Part shown: positions 12,942 to 23,422 of the stretch, piece by piece
Position numbering within the stretch: the first letter of the stretch is position 1
Layout: every line of letters begins with the position of its first letter
Assembly (NCBI RefSeq): GCF_010389155.1
Contig: NC_057768.1
Location: forward strand, 38,047,633 to 38,111,632
Direction: 5' to 3'
Length of the DNA: 64,000 bases
Source of the DNA: Erigeron canadensis
Lineage: Eukaryota; Streptophyta; Magnoliopsida; Asterales; Asteraceae
The notes under the pieces: generated by a model
Told to the model about the DNA's origin: nothing
The model's input: only the letters and a program-made list of their open reading frames with translations
Database searches by the model: none
Translations under genes and position numbers: made by a program

Positions 12942-13317
12942 TTAGCAAAGTAGATCACGACAATAGCAACGGCTGTTCTTACAATGTTGCTGATTGACAC
13001 TACACGGACACTCTTTTTCACAATGATCAACCGTTCGACATTGGTATCCAGGACTTGTGGGCCCGCTTGGAGGAGTCGGGTGTTTCTTTGGTTTTGATGG
13101 AAGAAATGTTGAAATCTCTGGCGGAAAAGAAGTAGCAGCTGATTGCACTAGAACAACAACAAAAAAAAAACTTAAATTAGTAAATGTTGAAAGCTATAAG
13201 CAAAAAACCTTTAGTATGACCGAAAAATATATAAATATATGATTACAAACCTGAAGAAGCAGAGACACAAATCAAGAGTAAGAAGCAGCATATCTTGATC
13301 AAGAGAAGCTTCACCAT
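12942..13317 (-). CDS. Secreted defensin-like cysteine-rich peptide (8 Cys)
   Basis: Two exons, 13251-13317 and 12942-13147, join at a phase-1 intron (GT...CTAG) to give 90 residues. Exon 1 encodes a typical signal peptide, with Lys then a Leu/Ile/Cys-rich core ending near SAS. A Pro/Ser/Lys-rich linker follows, then a C-terminal domain with spacing C-X5-C-X3-C-X-C-X6-C-X4-C-X-C-X4-C. The CXXXC plus CXC pairs fit the cysteine-stabilised alpha-beta fold of plant defensin-like peptides, which act outside the cell in defence or in cell-cell signalling. The two-exon layout, with signal peptide in exon 1, is typical of that family. A TATA box lies upstream at about 13420. Which subfamily it belongs to, and whether it is antimicrobial, cannot be told from sequence. 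Confidence 0.82.
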
Positions 13318-13419
13318 TTTTGTGAATGTCGTAAGAACGAAAACAGGTGATCACAAAACTCTGTTTAAGGTTGTCTTTGATTCTACTAAGCACATGTTGT
13401 TCTGATCCTAGGATCATCC

Positions 13420-13428
13420 TTTATATAA
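13420..13428 (-). promoter_or_regulatory. TATA box of the defensin-like gene
   Basis: TATATAAAG on the minus strand, about 105 bp upstream of the start codon. Confidence 0.55.
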
Positions 13429-15182
13429 TGGAAGGAATAAAAAGGATTTTGATAAGTAGGAAGTGGCTGGTAAATCAATAAATTTGCCTCATTTAATCAT
13501 TATTATCATTTGTGCACGTACAGTTAATGGTTTTGTTGAAATGATGTGTCCGATTGCCAATAAATGTTTAACTCAAATCAGTTACCTGAATTTGTTGTTG
13601 ACTCTTTATAGCAATTGTGACACTATACTATATATGAAGGTGTGCACAACTTACGGTTCCTCGTGAAATTAAAACACTCCATATAATGATGGCTTGAGTC
13701 CTAGACTACAACATATATTTCATTAGATATAGTTATAAAAACTAGGTTCTTAAAAAACCCGATTTAAATTCTTGAAAAACAGAAGAGATCGTATGCACTA
13801 CAAAAATGCAGGAAACTTTCAGCCCGTTCAACCAGTTTTTTCTTAGCTAATTTGTTGATCTTATGCATTTAACCAGTTATGGATACAGTCATATATACAA
13901 CATAAGCTAAATCAACCCGGTCATAAAGAAATTGGTCGAAACTGCAACCTCTATGTTCGAGTATCGATACAACATAACCAGTTATTTGATATATGTAGTT
14001 CGAATATCGATTCCCACAAGATTACGCCTATTCTAGATTCACAACATGTGATTTATACAAAACATTTACCATTCGCACTAATTATAAGCATCTAAATGGT
14101 AAATATGAAGGAGCTGGCAACGGCCACGGTATATTGGAAGCAAAATATTCTAGAAAATGTTAGCAAAAACCAAGAGCATTATTGAGTTAAGAATAAGGAT
14201 TTATTAACTCCTCAAAGTAAACCCCATTTCATTTCATACCCCTATATATTCTGAGTTTGCGTTCATGTACGGTTTAACGAATGGGAAATGTATGAGCTAA
14301 TTATATCACTCAATCTGCAACCAAGTATGATCTCAGAATTATATTGATAGTCCTAATAATAAACAATTGCTTCCCAATCTTTGAATACGTTAAGAAACTT
14401 AGCAAAGGATACTATAACAATAACAGTGGTTAGGGTGATGACAATAAAACCCATACCACACCATTCAACCCATATTTTCAACTTCATATAACATCTCAAT
14501 TTCACTTTTTTCAACTCACATCTCCCAACTTTGTTGGCATCAAGTGAAACCCACACCCCAACCCATTATGGTTTCACAACCCATGGATATGCAACATTGC
14601 AACCCATGCCCAACCCATGTCAATGGCGGTGGTGTTCTCATGTAGTTGAGTGCAACCCACACTCCAACCCATTTAAGATGTGAAGCATGCATTAGATGTT
14701 GAACAATTCGAAGCATTGAAGGTTGTGAAACCAAAAATGTTGCAAATATGACTTGCGAATCCAAAAATGACAAATGGTTGCAAAACATGCAATTGTATGA
14801 TTTATGAGTGAAAACATGTATATTCATATTGTGTTCAAACCATGCTCAAAAGGACCAAGAATGGCTATAACCATTGGACCCAACCGTTTGGCACTAGCAC
14901 TAGCTAAAGCCAGGCAAGGCATTCTAATAACGGAAAAAAATAACACATAAAAACAAGAAGCCACATACAAACTTAAAAAACACCCCTCTTTTGATAACGC
15001 TCAAAACCGAATTCAAAAGCTTTAACTAGCGTCTATGGTTTCCAAAACCGTATATCAGCTTGACCTATTATCAGTATTGCCTCTCGGTAAGTAGGGCGTA
15101 ATTTGCAAGAAACTACAAAAAAATTGAGGCATATGAAAATTGCCTGCTAATGTTAGTATTGTCGAAAAATGAACTAAAAGAT
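13429..15182. other. Intergenic, repeats only
   Basis: No gene is seen. It contains a dispersed repeat (13723-13970) and, at about 14440-14820, a stretch dense in CAACCCA words that produces long but meaningless minus-strand frames. Confidence 0.5.
13723..13970 (+). repeat. Dispersed repeat, copy A (second copy in a TTM intron)
   Basis: From TTAGATATAGTTATAAAAAC to GTTCGAGTATCGAT this matches 19139-19373 along its whole length, with scattered substitutions and small indels. Both contain TTTCAGCCCGTTCAACC and end in a (T)GC(C/A)ACCTCT motif plus shared flank. Confidence 0.8.
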
Positions 15183-18100
15183 TCAATTTCTGGGTGCAAC
15201 ACCCTTAAACAAGATGATTCCAAGAGCACCAATGGCCAATGATAATACTATAGAAACCGCAATTGCATCCACTTTGGGTCCATCACTTCTCTTGATTTTA
15301 CGTTCTTGACGTGATTTCTCCCCTATTTCATCATAAAGATGTTTGCTAATGTTGTCCAGCTGATGCATGATTTTATGTGTGCTTTGGGCTATTCCAGATA
15401 TCTGTTTCAAATAAGATGGAATAAGTTAAGATCAATTTTGCAGGATACAAGTAGAAATCAGGAGATAAGACGCCATCTGGGTGTTTAGATGTGCATCTTA
15501 GAAGTGATTTCGTGATTTTGAATAACTAAAATCTAATCAGTTGTAATAAAATGCACGATAGGGAGGTGTTATGATGTCCTTTTGTTGTTGGAAGTTGTAA
15601 CTATCAGATGCTCAGCTATATGAGCATTTGACGAATTCTAATTATGACATTATTGTAGAAAACAAAAAGTAGATACATATGAAGAAAAAACTCAATATCC
15701 ATATATTGATATAATTGGTTTGAAATTGCAATTCAAACACCCTGAAACAAATGTATGATCACTACAAGATAAACAAAGATGAAAATGGGAATTATCATAC
15801 GTACCTCTTCGATGAGGGGAGAATCTTTTGCTAACTGCATGTATGAATTTGAATGGCGGACTTGAGATCCATTTAAAGAACCATTGGCTAAAGTTGAGGT
15901 GAAGTATGAAGTTGAAGCAACTCCATTTAATGACTCAGTGCTCTGTTGGTTACCAGAAAATGTTCTTGAAGATAGTGAACTTTGAGCATCAATCCAAGAT
16001 GTAAATTCATCCATCCGATCATTTAGGGTAAAAATTTGCTCCGTGAGATGGCTAATTGCTCCCTTGAGAAAATAAGAAAGTACCATAATCAAACAATTTG
16101 ACTTTTAGAAGTCAAACTACATTAGGAAACATGTACAAATACTAGTGAAATACCTAAAAATGACCTTGACATCTATTAATAACGGGTTAAGAGGTTATAC
16201 CAAGATAAACTTTACAATTAAAAAAAATGTTGCAATTTATTTTGGAATGGATTATAGATGGAGTATATTATATAGTCAAAAGGAAGCATAGGATAACCTG
16301 GATTGCCATTGTGTCTGTTGGCTCTGGGCTCTTGTCGTCAAATCTAGGACTCTCGATTGCATATCCAGGAATGGAGGTCAGATTTTTATCCCTTGTGGTT
16401 GAATATGAATGTGACATCCGACTGAACAGTAAGCATCCCATAAACTTCCAGAAAGAAAAATAATAAAAAGGTTCAACCACATCTAAACCAACAAATTGCA
16501 ACAAATGTGAACAGGTTAGGATCTACACAAGATTATCGTGGTGTGGATGTGAATGTTGGAAGTGATCATTGTTACTTTAAAAACCGTCTCGGAATCACTA
16601 AACTAGACACAAACTTCTTAGGTGAATTTACATTTACGTCAATAATCATTTTTTGGGACAATTTGTTGCTTCTCAGAAACCAAGTACTTTAACCCTGAAT
16701 AATCAGATAATCATAATCATTTCATTCGAACACTAACACTGATTATTGCACCTTCATATTTGTTGCACATTCAAACGCTCCCTCAAAAGAAATTTTTTCA
16801 TTCAAAAGGAAGTGGTTAAATGAATAATTCTAGCTGTGACAAATCTTATTCAAGGACTGTGGAACCCACTATTTTAAATATATGTGGAAATGATATTATG
16901 CATGCAAACAATTAGACTTGCAGTTTTACACACCCAATTCATTATAAGCTATACATCCCACGAAATCACTGGATAAAAACAGAGATATGAAACTTAAATA
17001 GCACCTCTTAAAGAAGTTATTTCTTGTTGCGGCGGGGGAATGTGTTTCCCTGGGACTGGATAGCATTTCATCATCTATGCTTAGCTTTGTTTTTAATTCC
17101 TCTGGAGGTACCTACAGAAGTTCTTGATTAAATTTTAATTGCACCAAAACTAGAGGTGTCAATTTTGACCCATTTACTTATGAATGAGTAACAGTAACAT
17201 GTCAAAAAGGTACATTAAAATGTGATTTACCTAAAAAAGTACTGTAATATGCCAATTGGGTCGAAAAGAAGTCGAGGGTGTACTTACAATGCATAAAACC
17301 TCCTAAATCATTATGATCATAAAAAAACTATACTGTTATATTTGCTACATAATACAAGATACACAAATGTTCCACCCTTCGAAAATTCCAAGGTTTTTCA
17401 TTTACCAAGTTGGAACAGATTTTACATGTCCCGTTGCCAGGGTGGGACACTTTTACAGATACGTTTCATGAAATGGATATTTGTGAACATTCAATGACCA
17501 AATGTGCATAAAATGGACATCTAGGGTCAATAAAAACTGACTCAGACCGTTTAAGCTTTCAACCAGCAGCAAAATTACATGTTTTGACAGAAACCAATTT
17601 TAGCCCATTATCCAACTTGCCTGACCAACCAATTTTGTCACCTCTGAGTAAATGCATGTACCAAAATTTTGGAAATTTGTCATACCGTGATCTCTTTTAC
17701 TAGTTTTTCGAGTTGCATTAGTTCAACATATGTACGCGGAATATATGAACCTTCCAATCCCAGCTGCTCAGCAACACATCTTACAGTTATGCGATCTCTT
17801 CCTTGAACCTTCTCGTTACCAAAAGAGAGATGGAACACAGCCATGAATCAATTTCAAAAGAAATTAAAAATATAATATGGAAAGGAAAAAATGAGTTGTG
17901 ATACCTGAACATAATGTCGACTAATTTGTTCCAGCGAGTCTATTTTTACACACACTCTGTCATCACAAAAAACATGGCTACTTCTTTTCAGGATAGATGC
18001 TATTGTGTATCCCAAGGCCATTAGACCACCAAGAAGCCGCACACTAACTTCAAAAGTTATCCTCGGTGAGATAACAAACGGAGCATCGGTGACCCATTCC

Positions 18101-20265
18101 TAAAATATAAAATTAAAATTCTTCAGTAGTTCAAACTTGTAGAATATACAATGAGAAGTACATATGAAAAGCCAACTTTTAAGCAGAAAGTAGAGTGCCC
18201 AAATGGTCAGGTCAGGAACTCATGATGAGTAACGGGTCAAAATGGTTTCCCGTCAATTGGTATAACTTTTAGTGCGGGTAAAAGTGAATCATATCAAATT
18301 GTGTAGCCATCACTTTCTCGTAAACTACACTATTAGTATTAGTATGATTCTGAAATTTGAAAATAACAGCCTAGGAAGTCATAATCAGACATACATATAA
18401 AGTTGGGTAAACTATCATACCAGCCGGACCCTTTTAGAGCATATGAGCGCTTAGATTTTTAGCAAAGTTTTTGCACTAAACATTCCAATACAATTTGTAT
18501 AAGTTCCGACCCATTTTTTCCTTTCAGCACCACATATCCCGCTTTTTGATAAGTATATCGAAATGACCACCCCTGGTAGAAAATTTCAAAAGCAAACCTC
18601 AAACATGAGACTATATCTTCCTTCTCTATTACGCATCCTCAAATACGATTGGCAAGTTTCTGGATCTTCTCCAGGTGGCAGGAGATATATATCATACGTC
18701 TCCTCAAAAGTTTCTGTATGTTCATCCGACATGACAGACTTCACTTGATCCACGGTAAGGTTTCTCGATGACTAAAACGGTATCAGATAAATGTTGATGA
18801 TAAAGCCATTGAAATTGTTCAAAATCTGAACTTCAAAGAGAAAAAGTTACACCTTTAGAATATAAGTTGGACTCTGGAAGCCTGTGAAGGGATTAAACTT
18901 GTTCACAATTCTTATATGAGCCGTCTTGAGGTCAGGTTCTATAAATGCCTTGTACATTGGATAAACCTGAATAAACAAAGAAATTCAGACCTCTAAAAAG
19001 GAATGCTTGTGGCATTTTCGTAGAGGTGGCACATGGTTCAGTTGGGTAATGGGTCAAACTAGGTCATTTCTTTACGGTCAGATTGGGTTGACACGAAAGA
19101 CTTATTTGCTCAAACTTTTTGATTGTTTTAATAGTGTGTTAGATATAGTTATAAAAACTAGATTATTAAAATCCCGATATAAATTCTTGAAAAACAGAAG
19201 AGGTTGCATGCACTAAAAAAAAATACAGGAAACTTTCAGCCCGTTCAACCCGTTTTCTTTTTAGCTAACCGTTGATCTTATGCATTCAACCAGTTATGGA
19301 TACAACATAACTTAAATCAAGTGGTCATAAAGAAATGGGTCGAAACTGCCACCTCTATGTTTGAGTATCGATTCTACACATAGATCAGCAAGAACAGACC
19401 GTCTCAGATATCTGGTAGATAATATCCTCAGGTTCCTGCCCAACACGTTGTATGTCCCTTAAAACCCGTTTTACAAGATCAAAATGAACACCACCTGTAA
19501 CAGATACTCTAAGATCCAGTAATGGACGCAACTTCTCACTCAAAGCGTATATGCCCTCAATTATCACAATACGTGAACTTGGGACTTCAAGCGTTCTATA
19601 ATTACACATAAGCTCACAGTCATGAGTGCCAATCCATGTCATAGCAACATATATTTATAGATAGTGATATCCATTATAGGTGTTATAATATTCACTTAAC
19701 TTACACTTAAAAATAAGAGATGCAAACCTGTAACCAATGCGGGTGCTAGACTTGAAATCATATATCGGAACTTCAACTGCTTTCCCCTCTTTTAAATCAT
19801 TAATATTTTTCAGCAGCGTGTCATAGTCGGTCAAACGAGGATCTGTTCAAAATGCTTTAGAATTCTATATAAAACCAAAAGCATCGTTATGTACTAAGTA
19901 CAAATATTCAAAATTAACCGAGTCATACCATCAAAATTATTATCAATTACTCTGCTACCATCATTGTAATTGTCCATTGAAATGACAGCAACACTCGGCA
20001 TAAAGTTTAGTATTTTCTCAGTAAATGAGGACTTCCCAGCACCAGAAGGACCAGCTAAACCAACCAACATGATCCCTTCATTGTGTTGGGCTAGCAACTG
20101 ACAAGCCCGAATTACAACAAAGAAACCCTTCTCAAATGATAAATTATCTTGAATTCTAGCAATCTCATAACGATCGCAATCTTTTCGTTTAACTAAACGA
20201 ACTTGATCTTTCAAAAGCCCTTGCTTTCTTGACCTTGATTCACCAATAGATATTTCTTGAGTCAT
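15183..20265 (-). CDS. TTM: TTM1/TTM2-type protein: P-loop uridine-kinase-like domain, CYTH domain, C-terminal membrane anchor
   Basis: Eleven exons: 19929-20265, 19728-19842, 19400-19595, 18853-18966, 18598-18771, 17905-18099, 17686-17808, 17005-17111, 16298-16421, 15805-16062 and 15183-15401. They join in frame to 653 residues, the family's size. The P-loop GPSGAGKS is at residues 72-79, followed by a uridine-kinase/phosphoribulokinase-like core to about 230. A CYTH (triphosphate tunnel) domain follows to about 430, then a Ser-rich linker, a probable coiled coil and a single C-terminal transmembrane helix (about 626-646), so a tail anchor is expected. The Arabidopsis relatives TTM1 and TTM2 act on pyrophosphate, sit at mitochondria and affect senescence and salicylic-acid defence; which one this matches is not clear. 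Where an EXEXK tunnel motif is expected I read EVSVR (residues 329-333). Several introns carry dispersed repeats. Confidence 0.93.
17152..17646. mobile_element. MITE-like repeat in a TTM intron
   Basis: The left end AGAGGTGTCAATTTTG and the right end read on the minus strand, AGAGGTGACAAAATTGG, are imperfect inverted repeats about 490 bp apart. Inside are words such as GGGTCGAAAAG. No clear target duplication was found. Confidence 0.55.
19022..19373. mobile_element. AGAGGTGGCA-ended repeat in a TTM intron, including dispersed repeat copy B
   Basis: The segment starts AGAGGTGGCA near 19023 and has the inverse TGCCACCTCT near 19348-19357. Its inner part (19139-19373) is the second copy of 13723-13970, and that shared similarity runs past the right inverted end by about 15 bp. 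It stops only about 27 bp from exon 3 of the TTM gene (ending at 19400). Confidence 0.6.
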
Positions 20266-20421
20266 TATGTATGTTTCCTATGAATGTAAAACAAACCAAA
20301 AAAACATATACATTTAAAACAAAAAAATACAAAAACCTGTAAATGCATATGAATATATGAGCAATACTGTTACATCAAAGCCTAGGATATAAACATACAT
20401 GAAACTTGGATTTGAATCATA

Positions 20422-20593
20422 CTCCCACTGTCCCAAAATAAATGTTCAATTGGAATTGGCACATAGTTTTAGAGAAGTCCGTGATAACCAATAAGATATT
20501 ATCTTTACTTTCTAGAAGTATTTTGATTGGTTAAATCTTGAATGCCCACACATATTTTAGGACAAACTTGGAAACTTATTGGAGACGATAGAG
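20422..20593. mobile_element. Degenerate Stowaway-like MITE
   Basis: Starts CTCCCACTGTCCCAAAAT after a TA, and ends GGAGACGATAGAG before a TA. This is the worn form of the CTCCCTCCGTCCC termini of plant Stowaway (Tc1/mariner) MITEs. The inner part has no frame. Confidence 0.6.
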
Positions 20594-21054
20594 TACTTAG
20601 AATAATGCGCTAGAAAAGTCATAAATGGAAATATTCAAAATATTTTCAGTGAAATTATATAAATAGCAAAAAACATGACATAAGTCAGTTCCAGAAACAT
20701 TTAACAAAAATAGACTCATTCCTCCATCATCATAAGCCACATCATATACCTAAATAAGTACTTTATCATTTCTAAATTGACTTTGTTTCAGCCATAAATA
20801 AAAAATAATAATAAATGCTAGAATATTTCACTATCTCAAGTTTCATAGCAATTACTGCAAATAAAATGTTCACATTAAACAAGCAAATCAATTTTGCATA
20901 GAATATCTACAGTTCAAATTAAACAAGTAAACCAATTTTGCATCAAATATCTAATAATTACATTAAACATGTAAATCAAATTTGCATCAAACATCTCACA
21001 TCAAACATCAAACTTTAACACTATACGAATCATTGTCAATGTCATCAATAACCA

Positions 21055-21225
21055 TCACCAACTTGGTCTAGTGGGAAGGAATCTTGTTTCCTCACAGGAA
21101 TTCTCATATTCGAATCCTGCTTTAGGCATATTTGGTAGTGGCCATGGATTTGGCCGTAACCGGCCACGGGCAAAGCACCGTTAGACCGCTACAACCATCC
21201 CATGTAACCATCCGGCCGTCTCAAA
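21055..21225 (+). mobile_element. tRNA-derived SINE-like sequence
   Basis: The A box TGGTCTAGTGG (21064-21074) and B box TATTCGAATCC (21107-21117) are spaced as in a tRNA promoter. The GC-richer body downstream does not fold as an intact tRNA. No clear A-tail or target duplication was found, so the right end is approximate. Confidence 0.6.
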
Positions 21226-22365
21226 ATTATTCTCCACTATATAAAATAAAAAAGTTTAAGAAATCTAAGCATTTTTTAAAGCTTTGATTTTTACAAAAAA
21301 ACACACAAAGACAATTTACTCTTTAATAATTCTACAATACCTTAATTTTAGTTTTGTAAATAAAAATAAGCAAATCCAATTAATATATTTAGCAGTGGAC
21401 AATTAATTTGGGACAATAAAAACAGAGGGGACAAAGAGAGTATAGATTAAATTATTAAACTGTTCAATAACTACAAATCATACAACCAAGAAACACCAAC
21501 CCCACATCAATACAAACATGTTCCACAAAATTAAACACACAAAAGTTTCCAAGTTCATAACTTTATTGGATCTCCAAATGACCCACAAAGCAAAATCAAC
21601 AATTCCAACATCAATATATATAAATGTGCGTACATATATAGCAAGAGAAAAGATTACCAATGAGGAAGGAGTGATTAACGGTATAGTAAAAAGTGATCAG
21701 AATACTGGTCTGGAAGCTTTTACACTTTGAATTTGAGCTCTGAAAAAGCAAAAGGATATGAGGGCTGTCTGTCAATATAGAGATACATGTGTGTATGTAT
21801 ATATTGTATGCATTTTATTATATATTTGTATGAAGTTTGAAAGGGTAAAAGGGTTGAAGATTGTGTAATGGGGAATCGAGAATTGTGATTCAAGAATTGA
21901 TTTTGTAGACAGTCTTGGCAGAGAAGGATAATAATATATTAGCGTAGCTAAAACTTAAAACCCTTTGAATTTAATGAAACGAAATAGTTTACTAGTCATT
22001 GAATTGTATGAGAAGTTGTTTACCTTTTTTTTCTTTTTCTTTTTGAGGCTACCCATTAATCCACCTAAAACTAATCCACATTAGAAAAAACATTTCAAGG
22101 ACTAATCCCCCAAAATGCACCCAATGAACTCATTCATCAAAGACTAGTCTTCAACCCACCAATTATTTAATTCTATCCATTTATTCAAATTTTACACTTC
22201 TAACCCTCTAAAATTATAACAAACTAAAACATACACAAATAAAAAACACTTTATTCACACAAAAAACATTACACAATTTGATAATAAAATAAACATTACA
22301 GTACTTGAAACATTGCACAATTTATTTTAAAATAAAGCAAAAACACGCATAAAACATTACACACT

Positions 22366-22698
22366 TTATTTTTTCATCGCATAAACTGCTTTGGCTCTTA
22401 TGATAAAATAGTTCAAGGTGATAACTGCACAAGCTAGTTGTTGCACAACAACTTGTATCTTGTCGATCTTCTCCTGCAAATACGTAAAGTATTAACACTC
22501 AAGATCGGTACAATACCCAGTTTGTAAATAATCAATTTGTTCTCGACACCATTGCTTCTTCGCATTTAGTTTTTCACCAATTGCAACAAGTTCCTCTTTG
22601 AACATTTCGTGGTCGAGTATGTCAGTCATGATACTGTCATCCACTTGATCGACAATCATTGGTGGTTTTCGGTTAGAGACTCTTGATGAATAAGCCAT
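22366..22698 (-). pseudogene. Small unknown ORF, half of a head-to-head homologous pair (interrupted)
   Basis: I do not recognise this protein. An open frame of 68 codons starts at 22698 and stops at 22492-22494. The same frame then stays open for another 41 codons, ending at 22366-22368, and that part reads as plausible helix. Alignment to its divergent neighbour is nearly gap-free: both begin MAxSS, both have IMxDI near residue 24, and both share L...L..K.Q.....Q...LQ to about residue 63. A TATA box (CCTATAAATAAGG) lies at 22742-22754. It could be a pseudogene, a short functional form, or part of a transposon. The charged helical core suggests a coiled coil; there is no signal peptide or known domain. 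Confidence 0.5.
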
Positions 22699-22741
22699 TT
22701 AGATGTTTGTGATTTTATCAGAAATGTTTGATCAAAAAGGT

Positions 22742-22912
22742 CCTTATTTATAGGTAAACTAAATGACGCTCCTCCAACTAATTTACACTTCCAGTCCCTC
22801 CAATGTTCGAATTCAAAATACTTACGGTTCTAGTCCCTCAAACGGCCAAAATTTCAAACACATTTACACTTCTAGTCCCTGAACGGCTAGTTGGGTTTTG
22901 AGTCTATAAATA
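22742..22912. promoter_or_regulatory. Divergent promoter between the paired ORFs
   Basis: A minus-strand TATA box (22742-22754) and a plus-strand TATA box CTATAAATA (22904-22912) stand about 150 bp apart. Between them, an (A/G)(C/G)TTC(C/T)AGTCCCT-like word occurs three times. Each box is 45-65 bp from its start codon. Confidence 0.6.
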
Positions 22913-22972
22913 CCAAGCCAGAGCACAATTCATTTTCATTCTTCTACACACCCACTCACTCTCTCTAAGTTA

Positions 22973-23422
22973 ATGGCGTCTTCATCATCAAAAACGAATG
23001 TTCATCGACCTCGTCTGACCGAAGATGAGATGAAAACAAGAATCATGGTTGATATCAATGAGGACACCCTCCTTCAAACTAAGCTTTCTGGGGTCATCGG
23101 TTACCTACGAGAGAAAAGGCAACAATATGCGCATCAGGTTGAGGCATTACAAGCACCAGGCCGCAAGGTCTCCAAACACGAAGAGAGATATTCATTGTTT
23201 CTGCAGGATGAGAGCAAGAAGGTCATGAGGGTGGTCGATGATGTTTTTAAGGCCGGTCACACGTTGGGTGAGCAATGCACTTGGGCCGAATCATACCACG
23301 ACAACTGCGGAGAAGACAAATAAACGTGGGAAGTCAAATGCCCCCAACACGACAAGTGGTGGCTGAACGAATATGCTAATCGTGGCTTAGGAAAAATGTC
23401 AGTCAAAGATGATGACGATTAA
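22973..23422 (+). pseudogene. Small unknown ORF, other half of the head-to-head pair (interrupted)
   Basis: Codons 1-116 are open (stop TAA 23321-23323). The frame continues without another stop to a TAA at 23420-23422, 150 codons in all. The part after the first stop looks protein-like (TWEVKCPQHDKWW, ending in an Asp-rich tail), so a single nonsense change in a formerly 149-residue protein is the simple reading. The first 65 residues are homologous to the minus-strand partner. The region is charged and helical, with Lys/Arg/Gln-rich segments. There is no signal peptide or membrane segment, and I recognise no domain. Alternative: a real 116-residue protein. Confidence 0.55.

Larger units (their letters stand above)
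20266..22365. other. 5' flank of the TTM gene and spacer
   Basis: No coding sequence is seen. The TTM 5' UTR may extend into this region, perhaps with a leader intron, but no start site could be fixed. It holds a Stowaway-like MITE (20422-20593) and a SINE-like sequence (21055-21225); the remainder is AT-rich spacer. Confidence 0.45.

Noticed and set aside
14353..14827. Minus-strand open frames of 67 and 95 codons
   Set aside because: They lie in a stretch of repeated CAACCCA words, and the predicted residues follow the repeat and show no protein character.
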